Positions 17,701 through 26,700 of a stretch of 64,000 nucleotides of DNA are shown here, in pieces. The notes beneath the pieces are model-generated. The model had not been told where the DNA came from. It was given only the letters and a program-made list of their open reading frames with translations, and did not search any database. Origin of the DNA: an uncultured Bacteroidota bacterium (lineage in GTDB: Bacteria > Bacteroidota > Bacteroidia > Bacteroidales > WCHB1-69); NCBI GenBank assembly GCA_902802755.1, contig CADCNH010000003.1:1-64000 (forward strand). Reading direction: 5' to 3'. A program made the translations under genes and the position numbers. Numbering within the stretch: the first letter of the stretch is position 1; every line of letters starts with the position of its first letter.

Positions 17701-20489
17701 GGGTTCCTGGTTATGATGAAAGTGCTTGGGAACTGGAATACACATTCTATGGAGATTCTGCTTGGATACCCGTCGCCAATGTCAGCGGCGGCACCGTCAC
17801 CATCGACCAGCTGAATGTCAACACCCTTTACACGGTGAGAATGCGCTCAGTATGTGCCCCTGGCGACGAGAGCACATGGGTTATAAGACATTTCAGAACC
17901 AACTGCGGTGCTACCACTACACTGCCATTCACCGATGATTTCGACACGTATGGCACAGGAACTGACATTTATCCTGAATGCTGGGGTAAAATCAACACCT
18001 ACACCAGTGGTGACAGACCCTACATCATCTCCACCAATTACAGTGCTCCTGGCTCCATGTATTTCTACACCAGCACCAGCGGCACCTACAACATCGCCAT
18101 CACCCCTGAATTCGATGCTTCTATTCCTATCAACACGCTGCAAGCCTCATTCATGTACAGGGCAACGTACAACACCGACATGTTGATTGTGGGTGTGATG
18201 ACCGATCCCGCAAGTGCTGGCACTTTTGTACCTGTTGACACTGTATATCCCGATGCCACTGCTGCCAACTGGGTGGAAAAAACTGTCAGCTTCGACCAAT
18301 ACTTAGGTAACGGTCAGTATATCGCTTTCAAAAATGCCTATACTTCCACTACCGCATACGGCTACATTGACAATCTTGTGATTGACCTGATTCCTTCCTG
18401 CCCGAAACCCACAGGTTTGACTGCAGCTTCCAGTGCTTCCGACTCTGTCACCCTCGCATGGACTGACGCCACGGGAACCACTTGGGATATCATTTATGGC
18501 CCCACTGGCTTCAACCCTGAAACTTCCGCTTCAGCCACCATTATTTCAGGTGTTACAGACAATCCATACATTGTTTCTGGACTCACAGGAGGTACTGTCT
18601 ATGACTTCTACGTACGCAGCGACTGCGGTGGCGGCGATGTCAGCCCCTGGTGCTCCATTCCGGCATCAGCAGCACCCTTTACCATCCAAATGGGCATTTC
18701 CGGTTCGAGCACCATCACAAGCTGTGACTTCACCATTACCGATGATGGCGGTGCCAACGGCAATTACAGCAACAACTGCAATTATACCCTGACCATCTAT
18801 CCCGACGACCCAAGCAGTTTAGCCAGCATTTCCGGTACCTTTGCAGGTGAAGGTTCAATAGACTATTTGAGCGTATATGAAGGCACAACAGCTACAGAGG
18901 CCAACTTAATCATGAAAATCTATTCCTCTATGAATGGTGGTTCTTCCGGTTCAACCGTCAATTTCGGACCGCTTACTTCCGACGCTGGTCCTATCACCCT
19001 CCTGTTCCACTCCGACGGTTCTGTTGTATATTCGGGATTTGTAGCTACCGTCACTTGTGTACCTGCTCCTACATGCCGCAAGCCCATCAATCTGACCGTT
19101 TCCAATGTCTCACAGAACTCAGCCACCTTGTCATGGACAGCCATGGGTGGTGAAACTGATTGGGATATTATCTATGGTACTCCTGGTTTCAACCCTGAAA
19201 GTGCGGGCACTTTGATCCAGAATGTGGGCAGCAATCCATACACCCTGACTGGCCTAACCGCTTTGACTGCTTACGAAGTATATGTACGTGCAAACTGCGG
19301 CAGCGGTGATGTCAGTGACTGGGTGTCCACTTCCGTATCCTTCAATACCGCGGGCTGCGATGTCAGCGACCAATGCCAATACATCATCACTTGCGAAGAC
19401 AGCTTTGGTGACGGTTGGAATGGTGCTTCTATCGCTGTGCAACAGAACGGTGTAACCGTTGCCACCGTGACCATAAGCGACGGATCCAGCTATACCGCCA
19501 ATGTCACGTTGTGCGACAATGTTCCCTCTACCTTGGTATGGACTAGCGGCAATTACGATTCAGAATGCAGCTTTACATTTACAGATCCAACTGGAGCTGT
19601 TATTTATACCTCCAGCGGCTTGACCAGCGGCACTATCTATAGCTTCACCACCAACTGTAGCGGTGCCACTCCTCCTGCCACCTGCAATGTACCCACCAAC
19701 CTCAATGCCTCAGCCACCGCTTACAACGCCGCAGACGTGACCTGGACTGCCGGTGGCAGCGAAACAGCATGGAACTTGCAGTACAAGGCCACTTCCGCCG
19801 CTAACTGGAGCAGCAGTATTGCTGTGAATACTACCAACTACCACATTACGGGTCTGACCGCTCAAACAGCTTACCAAGTACGTGTACAAGCTGTATGCAG
19901 CAATAGCGAGACCAGCGACTGGGTTACCGCAAGCTTCACCACTCCCGCCGCTCCCGCTGATCCGTGTAACGCTCCTACCAACCTGCAAGTAAACAGCATC
20001 ACCCAGACCAGCGCCACTATAACCTGGACCGCAGGTGGCAACGAAACCGCTTGGAACGTTCAGTACAAATTGCAAAGCGCAAGCCAATGGCAAGAGGCTA
20101 ACGTTCAGCAAACTACTTACACTATTGAGGGTTTGACTGCCAACAGCACCTACGATGTACGTGTAAAAGCTGTTTGCGCCGCCGACAACCAGAGTGACTT
20201 TGTCAGCACCACCTTCACCACCACAGGTGTTGGTATCGACAATATCACATTGGCTAACAGCATCAGCCTGATGCCGAACCCCGCCGACAACTATATAGAA
20301 CTGAGCATCAACAGCAATGTTGAAGTGAAAGAGGCTGTGGTCTTCAACGCCTTCGGCCAGCTGATTCAGACCGTACAGCTCACTGAGAACCATGCCCGCA
20401 TCGACCTCAGCGACATGGCTGCCGGTATGTATTTCGTGAGAGTGAACGGCGAGGGTGTGAGTGCGACAAAGAAATTTATTCGCAAATAG
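14787..20489 (+). CDS. Giant modular T9SS cargo protein (1900 aa)
   Basis: This secreted mosaic protein has a signal peptide (MKKILFFILLLCCMTLGSYA). A cleaved-adhesin domain (14850-15340, LLQEGFEGTELPTGWT...LNLDDVEI) and an ASH/Ig-like segment (15345-15650) follow. Then come fibronectin III modules mixed with adhesin-like modules (15655-16180, 17910-18400), two CUB-like modules (16455-16820, 18680-19065), one 'GEGT..YSQQLF' module (17110-17640) and one GDGWN module (19355-19665). It ends with two fibronectin III copies and an intact type A sorting domain (20225-20489, LMPNPADNYIE...KKFIRK). Expected location is the cell surface or secreted. The segment 16830-17900 is closely related to 25300-26370 of the next gene, evidence of module exchange. 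Confidence 0.85.
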   Translation: MKKILFFILLLCCMTLGSYAQQTLLQEGFEGTELPTGWTLIDNDGDGNNWYVLNNSQSSSGGFVVHSGQGHITSASYASVALTPDNWLITPAVVLNSAAVLTFWVAGQDQAWAAEHFSVYLSTTGTTVADFTETLLYDQVATGTMTQYTVYLTQYTGQTVYIAFRHHNISDMFRLNLDDVEITEAPSTATIEATPTSINFYTAIGTPSTAAATVNAINLTNSITATTAAPFSVSTDSINFGATATLGTTGGTLYVQYNPSIVGTDAGTVTLSSTGATTDITLNGRAIMMGSIPYTQDFEDANENASWCFYHNGVNQWNIGTAVNNTDNGSTALYISDDNGTSNNYDVSSESTSWAYRDIDFGTYQEYNLTFNVKNMGQSTSYDYLKIYLGPPAQVQNSASSTGSTLQGAALVGSWANVDTWTPVSVNIPSSFSGVQRLYLLWWNDASMGTNPPAAIDDIAITGSNCSSPTQFVVTGNTSTTVSLSWQGNDNAANYDIAYGPTGFTIDENDLENTQDTSITLTELTSGQTYDFYVRTNCGTEVSGWRGPITATPGSINMSTTGNSSITACSTVIYDDGGMYGTYSNSCNSTLTIYPDDPGSLVTVSGTFAGESTIDYLSIYNGTSVNEDSLLQKVTSGSSGTTVNFGPLTSISGPITLKFYSDVSVVYDGFVVTVSCVAAPECSPVEDLTISNIAGTSAMVSWGTGHFGTISSFTVEYSEAGLENWTTAASGITETSYLLSGLDPVTAYDVRVTVTCDEDESDGVVASFITHCLAGGEIAIGEGTTTSTYIPSYSFYNYGYSQQLFTAAEMNGASDITSVSLHMANLSQQRRYKIYLMHTTATAIDAWLPTDSAQLVFDATQTLVGQDWNTFNFSTPFAYNGTDNLVLIFVDETGDYVSGNSWYVHNSTSNCARYIYNDGTPYSITSVPSSTGTALSVRNNVIFGGDCDETVTCFAPNMYVDNITSTSVDVIWVPGYDESAWELEYTFYGDSAWIPVANVSGGTVTIDQLNVNTLYTVRMRSVCAPGDESTWVIRHFRTNCGATTTLPFTDDFDTYGTGTDIYPECWGKINTYTSGDRPYIISTNYSAPGSMYFYTSTSGTYNIAITPEFDASIPINTLQASFMYRATYNTDMLIVGVMTDPASAGTFVPVDTVYPDATAANWVEKTVSFDQYLGNGQYIAFKNAYTSTTAYGYIDNLVIDLIPSCPKPTGLTAASSASDSVTLAWTDATGTTWDIIYGPTGFNPETSASATIISGVTDNPYIVSGLTGGTVYDFYVRSDCGGGDVSPWCSIPASAAPFTIQMGISGSSTITSCDFTITDDGGANGNYSNNCNYTLTIYPDDPSSLASISGTFAGEGSIDYLSVYEGTTATEANLIMKIYSSMNGGSSGSTVNFGPLTSDAGPITLLFHSDGSVVYSGFVATVTCVPAPTCRKPINLTVSNVSQNSATLSWTAMGGETDWDIIYGTPGFNPESAGTLIQNVGSNPYTLTGLTALTAYEVYVRANCGSGDVSDWVSTSVSFNTAGCDVSDQCQYIITCEDSFGDGWNGASIAVQQNGVTVATVTISDGSSYTANVTLCDNVPSTLVWTSGNYDSECSFTFTDPTGAVIYTSSGLTSGTIYSFTTNCSGATPPATCNVPTNLNASATAYNAADVTWTAGGSETAWNLQYKATSAANWSSSIAVNTTNYHITGLTAQTAYQVRVQAVCSNSETSDWVTASFTTPAAPADPCNAPTNLQVNSITQTSATITWTAGGNETAWNVQYKLQSASQWQEANVQQTTYTIEGLTANSTYDVRVKAVCAADNQSDFVSTTFTTTGVGIDNITLANSISLMPNPADNYIELSINSNVEVKEAVVFNAFGQLIQTVQLTENHARIDLSDMAAGMYFVRVNGEGVSATKKFIRK

Positions 20490-20593
20490 GTTACAGGTTT
20501 CAGGTAACAGGTTACAGATGTAGAGACGCACGGCCGTGCGTCTCTACACTGACACCTGACACCTGACACCTGACACCTAATCACTAACCCCTA
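20488..20593. repeat. Composite repeat: heptamers, perfect TAGAGACG palindrome, heptamers
   Basis: GGTTACA-type heptamers begin at the stop codon (20488-20517). A perfect 30-bp palindrome with arms TGTAGAGACG and core GCACGGCCGTGC lies at 20519-20548. ACACCTG and CCCTAA heptamers run to the terminator. Same order as 327-417 and 8741-8846. Confidence 0.85.
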
Positions 20594-20628
20594 AAAAAAA
20601 CGGGAGAAAAAATTCTCCCGTTTTTTTC
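20594..20628 (+). terminator. Rho-independent terminator of the 1900-aa gene
   Basis: ACGGGAGAA (20600-20608) pairs with TTCTCCCGT (20613-20621), preceded by A8 and followed by T7. Confidence 0.85.
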
Positions 20629-20659
20629 ATTTTCCGCGTCATCATTTAAATTATTTTCG

Positions 20660-20667
20660 TACCTTTG
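20660..20667 (+). promoter_or_regulatory. -7 element of the 2419-aa gene
   Basis: TACCTTTG in the same context as 14704-14711; the flanking bases CGTACCTTTGAAAATCG are shared. No clear -33 box. About 75 nt of leader precede ATG 20743. The near-identity suggests common regulation of the two genes. Confidence 0.55.
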
Positions 20668-20742
20668 AAAATCGTTTTTAAAATGGCAAAAATATCAACT
20701 TAAAAAACTATAAATCAATATATTAACAAAAAACACACTTTT

Positions 20743-23700
20743 ATGAAAAAATTTCTACTTTTGTTGACACTGTTATGTACGACAGTTTTCGGTGTAATGG
20801 CACAATGCGATGCACCGTCCAATGTACAAGCAAACGCTTTCTACAACCATGTCAACCTCAGCTGGGAGTCTCCTTTGCTTGCCCCCGTTGAGTACACCGA
20901 CAGCTTAACGTATGGCAACACCTACTCCACAGGTATCGGCACCAACTCAGCCGCAGTTTTTGATGTGGTAGTAAGATTCCCCGTTGAAAGCCTTGTCGGC
21001 GTAAACGGCCAATACCTGACCCATGTCTGCTTCACTCCCGCCTCCCTGACGGTAAACACTTTCACCGTCAAAGTGTGGGTGGGCGGCAGTCATTCCGGCA
21101 CTACTTACAACGAAGGAACCCTGGTTTCTTCTGTCGTTCTTATGCCGGAACAAGTGACAGCTGGCGTACCCAACGTCGTCAGACTGAGCACTCCTGTTTT
21201 GGTCAACTCTTCACAAGAATTATGGATAGGCTATGAATGCAATGCCACTGGCGACCATCCTGCCGCAGGAGGTGATGAGAACGTCATATCCGGGACAAAC
21301 GACCTGCTCCAGCTGAATGGCACATGGGGAGCTCTTCCCGATTTCGGTCTTACCGGCTATGCGTGGTGTATTTCGGGATACTTCTCAACACCAGCAGACA
21401 TTACAGGGTTCAACGTGTTTCGCGACAATGTGTTGCTAACCAGCGCACCTATTACTGATCACAGCTATACCGATGCCACCGTTACAAGCACGACGCAATA
21501 TTGCTACACCATTCAGTCGGTATGCGCTAACACCACCAACAACTCCACTCCTGTATGTGTCACCACACCTATAGAACCCACCTGCGGACCTGTCATCGGC
21601 AACGGCACCAATACATGCTACACCCATCCTTTCAACACCTTTTACGGCTATTCATACACCCAACAAATTTATAAAGCCACGGAATTGGGCGTTCAGGCGG
21701 GAACCATTGCATCGATTTCCTTCCACTACTATCACGCCACGCCTATCACCTTGAACAATGTCACCATCTATATGGCCAATGTTAACCAAGAGACATTCGC
21801 TTCCACCTCCGATTGGATTCCAGGCTCCGAGCTCACCCAGGTTTTCCATGGCTCAGTGAACTGCTCCAACACCAATAACAACCTGGTCACCATTGACTTC
21901 AACGATTTCTTTGAATGGGATGGTCACAGCAATATTGTGGTGGCAATCGCCAATGCTCAAGGCTCATACATTGACAGTGACCCGCGTTTCTACACCCACA
22001 CCACTTCAGGCAGCACGGTATTGCATGCATACAACGACAATGGAGCTTATGATATCCAAGCTCCCGGAAGCGGCAACCTGAGCAGCGAAAGAGACAACAT
22101 GCAGTTCTGTTTCGGTCCCGAACCCACCTGTTATCGTCCCACCCATTTGACCATTCTCAACACCAGCGATGTGTCAGCTTCTTTCTCATGGCAACGACAC
22201 AGCAGCACAGACAATAGCTGGGAAGTGGTAGTGGTTCCTGAAGGCACTCCCGTCAACAACGGCACCCCGATTCAGGTAAGTGACACTTTCTACACTGTCA
22301 CCGGCCTGTCAGAGAACATGGGTTATGACTTTTATGTTCGCACGGCATGTTCTTCCGCTGACCAAAGTGCATGGATCACCACTCCGTTCAGGACTCACTG
22401 CGTTTCCACCTTTGTCGGTGTTCCTTACAACGACAACTTCACTAGCTACGGTACCGGTACAAGTGCTTTTCCATACTGCTGGCACCGTTCCACCAATAAC
22501 CCAGAGAACAACTATCCTTACATTATTTCCGTTTCAGGCAATACCGGACAGATGCTGTTCTTCTCAAATGCCTCCACATACTCTTTAGCCACCTCTCAGG
22601 CTTTGGACCTCTCGGCCTACCAGCCTGGGACCTTGGCATTGAGCTATTGGATCGCACAGTCACAAACCTATTACGGAAGAATGGATATCGGTATTATGAC
22701 CGATCCTGAAGATTTGAGCACTTTTACTTTGTTGAGATCTTATTATCCTACTGATTATGTTGAAACAGGCCGTTTCCAGGAAGACTATATTCTGCTGACA
22801 GAAAGCTACCCCTCTCCAATTTACTTAGCTTTCCTCGCTCCCATCAGCGGTAATAACAGCACGAATGTCACTCACCTGTCGCGTGTCAAAGTAGATTTAG
22901 CTCCCAATTGTATGCCACCCGCCAATCTCGCCATCTCCGAGGTTTCCGGCACATCGGCTGTAGTAAGCTGGGACGAAGCCGCTTTCTTCGCCAACAATTA
23001 CACCCTTTCCTTCGGTGCAGTAGGACAAACTCCTACGACCATCGTTGTGAACGACAACGATTACATGCTCACAGGTCTGACACAAGGCACCGAATATGAG
23101 GTGATGCTGTGGTCGAACTGCGACAATGGCGAAGCCGACACCCTAACCGCCAGCTTCACCACTTTGGCATTCCTTGAATGTACACAACCCGATAACGTAG
23201 GCACTACCGTCACCGACGCTGCTACTGCCTCCACTACCTACTTGTTACCTGTCAACAATTTCTACAGATACACTTACAGCCAACAGATTTACACTGCTGA
23301 CGAAATCACCCCTACCCATACTCCGACCGTCATCACTGGTATCGCTTTCAACTATGGTTATACCTCTCAGAACACGGATAAAACGGATGTGAAGATTTAC
23401 CTGGCACACCGCAGCAGTAGCAGCTTTGCTTCCACCACCGACTGGACACCGATCAGCGATGCCGTTTTGGTATATGAAGGCAACCTGATTTGCTCTCAGG
23501 GTTGGAACACCTTCAATTTCGACACCTACTTCTCCTATAATGGTAGCGATAACTTAGTATTGATTGTGGATGACAACTCATACGCCTACAATGGTAGTGC
23601 ATACGTTTTCAATGCACACACCGCCACCAGCAATGCCAGCATGTATTACTACAGCGACAGCTCCAATCCGGATCCCGCCAGTCCACCCACAGCATCCTCT

Positions 23701-26700
23701 CGTACCGATACCCGTAGTGATGTCAAATTCTTCCTCTGCAATCAGACTGCACCTATGAGTTGCCCTGCCCCGTACTTATATGTGGAAGAAACAGAAGCTG
23801 AGAACGTCACCTTGGCATGGAACCCCAACGGCAACGAAAACGAGTGGAATCTGGAATACAGAATCGAAGGCAGCAACAGCTGGACCTCAGAAGGCACTGT
23901 TTCGACAACTCCGTACACTATTTCCAACCTGACCACCGACGTAAACTATGAATTCAGACTCAAAGCGGTTTGCGATGCCGGTGACAGCAGCGAATGGGTT
24001 TACACTTACGCATACGTTCCCTGTGAAAGTGTTGAACTGCCTATTGTAGAGAACTTCGACAGCTACAACGCCAACGAGAATCCATCCTGCTGGATTATGA
24101 AATATAACGGTACTACCGCAACTCCATCTATCACCACCGCACAAGCCTATTCAGGCACTAAATCCCTGTATTTCTATTGTCCTTCCAACGGAAATTATGC
24201 ATACGCTATCAGCCCGCGCATCGACGACGGTGTGGAAATGGACAGCTTGGAAATCATGTTCTTCGCTTATACCGCTACCGCTGGTTACTTTATCGAAGTG
24301 GGTATCATGGAAGATCCTGAGGATTTGAATAGTTTCACCTCATTGGGACAATTCAATCCGTCCAGCATCAACAATTGGGAATTAGGTTCTTTAATTTCCA
24401 GAGGCTATGCCGGTGAAGGTCATTATGTTGCCTTCAGAGTACCACAATGGTATGCCAACAATATTTATGTAGATAACATCAACATTCACAACATTCCTTC
24501 TTGTTTGAATGTAGTCAACATTCATGCAACGGCCATCACCCCTTACACCGCTGACATCAGCTGGACAGCCAACGGAAGCGAAACACAATGGAACTACGTC
24601 TATGGTCCCTCTGGCACAGTGGATCCTGACGACGCCACACCAATAACCGCCAATGCCAACACTATTACCCTCACCGACCTTGCCGCCAACACCCTGTATG
24701 ACATATATGTACAAGCCAACTGTGGCGATGGCGACCTGAGTATCTGGATGAGCACAAGCTTCCGCACCGAATGTGCACCTATGACTCTCCTACCTTACGA
24801 AGAGAACTTCGACAGTTTTGCTGGCACCACTTCCACCTCCACCAATGTGTTGCCCAGCTGCTGGTCACGTTATAACATAGGTACCTCTTATACTGGTTTG
24901 CCCACCGTATATGCCAGCGCTGCACACAGTGGTAGTAACAGCATGTATTTCTATACCTATAGCTCCACTGCTTATTCCGACCAAATCGCCATTCTGCCGG
25001 AAATCGACACCACTGTCATACCTATCAACACCTTACAGCTGTCATTGTTCATGCGTTCCTCCTCCACCTCTTATCCTTTCAACGTACAAGTTGGTGTGAT
25101 GTCAGATCCTAACGATGTCAGCACCTTCCAATTGGTACAGACCCTTACGGTCAGCGGAACCTCCTACGTTGAGCAGGAAGCCTATTTCGACAACTTCACC
25201 GGTAACGGCAACTTTATCGCTTTGAAGGTGGCTCAACCCACTTCCAACTACAACTATGGTTATATTGATGACATCGTATTGAGTGCTATTCCAAGCTGTT
25301 CACCAGTGAGCGAACTGAACGTCAGCAATATTGCCGGTTCTTCAGCCTTGGTATCATGGTCAAACGGCCACTTCGGAACGGTAAGCAGCTACACACTGGA
25401 ATACTCCGAGGCCGGACAAAACAACTGGATGACTGCAGCCAACAACATTACCACCACCTCATACATGCTGAGCGGTTTGGAACCCCTGACACAGTATGAT
25501 GTACGCGTAATTGTCAACTGTGAAGACGGTGAAGAAAGTGACGGAGTCGTCGAGACCTTCCTCACCAGATGTTTGGCTGGCGGCGAGGTTGCTATCGGCA
25601 ACGGTACCACTACCAACACTTATCTTCCTTCTTACAGTTTCTATAAACACAGTTATACCCAGCAGATATTCACCGCTGCTGAAATGGGTGGCGCCGCCAA
25701 CATCATTTCAGTATCCTTTGACATGGCTAACCTGAGCCAGCAGAGACATTTCACAATTTACTTGATGCACACTACCGAAAGTGCTATCAATGCATGGATA
25801 CCCGCTGCCAACGCACAACAGGTGTACTCCGGCGACCATGTTTTCCAAACAGGATGGAACACCTTTAACTTTAATACACCATTCGCTTATAACGGTGTTG
25901 ACAACCTGCTTCTGATTGTGCTTGACGATAACGACTCATACGTTAGCGGCAACTCTTGGTACACACATGCATCCACCACAAACTGTGCAAGATACATCTA
26001 TACAGACAGTGCTCCCTATAGCATTAGCAGTGTTCCCACCTCTACAGGAACCGCATTGAGCGTTAATAACAACGTGATTTTCGGTGGCAACTGCGACAGC
26101 ACCGCCACTTGCTTCGCTCCCAATGTGTATGTAACCAACATCACCACCACTACAGCCGATATCAACTGGGTTCCCGGTTATGGCGAAAGCGATTGGGAAT
26201 TGGAATACACTGTTTATGGTGATACGAACAACTGGACTCCTATCGCCAGTCCCGCTGGCGGCACCATCACCCTTGACCCGCTGACCTCCAACACCCATTA
26301 CTTGGTGAGAATGCGTTCTGACTGCGGCGGCGGTGATGTAAGTGCATGGGCATTTGTTGACTTCAGAACCGAATGCGGACAGACCACTATTCCGTTTACC
26401 GAAGACTTCAACAGCTATGGCAGCGGCAACAGTGCCTTCCCCGACTGCTGGAGCAGACACAACACTTATACCACCACTCCTTATCCATATATTTCCACTA
26501 CCAATAATAGCGGAAGCACCGGTGGTTCTCTCTACTTCTACAGCAGCACCACCAGCTATGACCTAGCTGTCACTCCGGAATTCAGCACCGACGTCAACAC
26601 TATGGAAGTTTCCTTCTACCTGCGAGTGGGTACTGCCACCAACGGCATGATCGTGGGCGTGATGACCGATCCTGAAAACTACGACAGCTTTGTGCCCGTT

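Noticed and set aside
19710-20531. Long minus-strand ORF of 273 codons opposite the 1900-aa gene
   Set aside because: It mirrors the fibronectin III and sorting-tail code of the sense gene; similar antisense frames occur at the same place in all paralogues. No start context or known domain.
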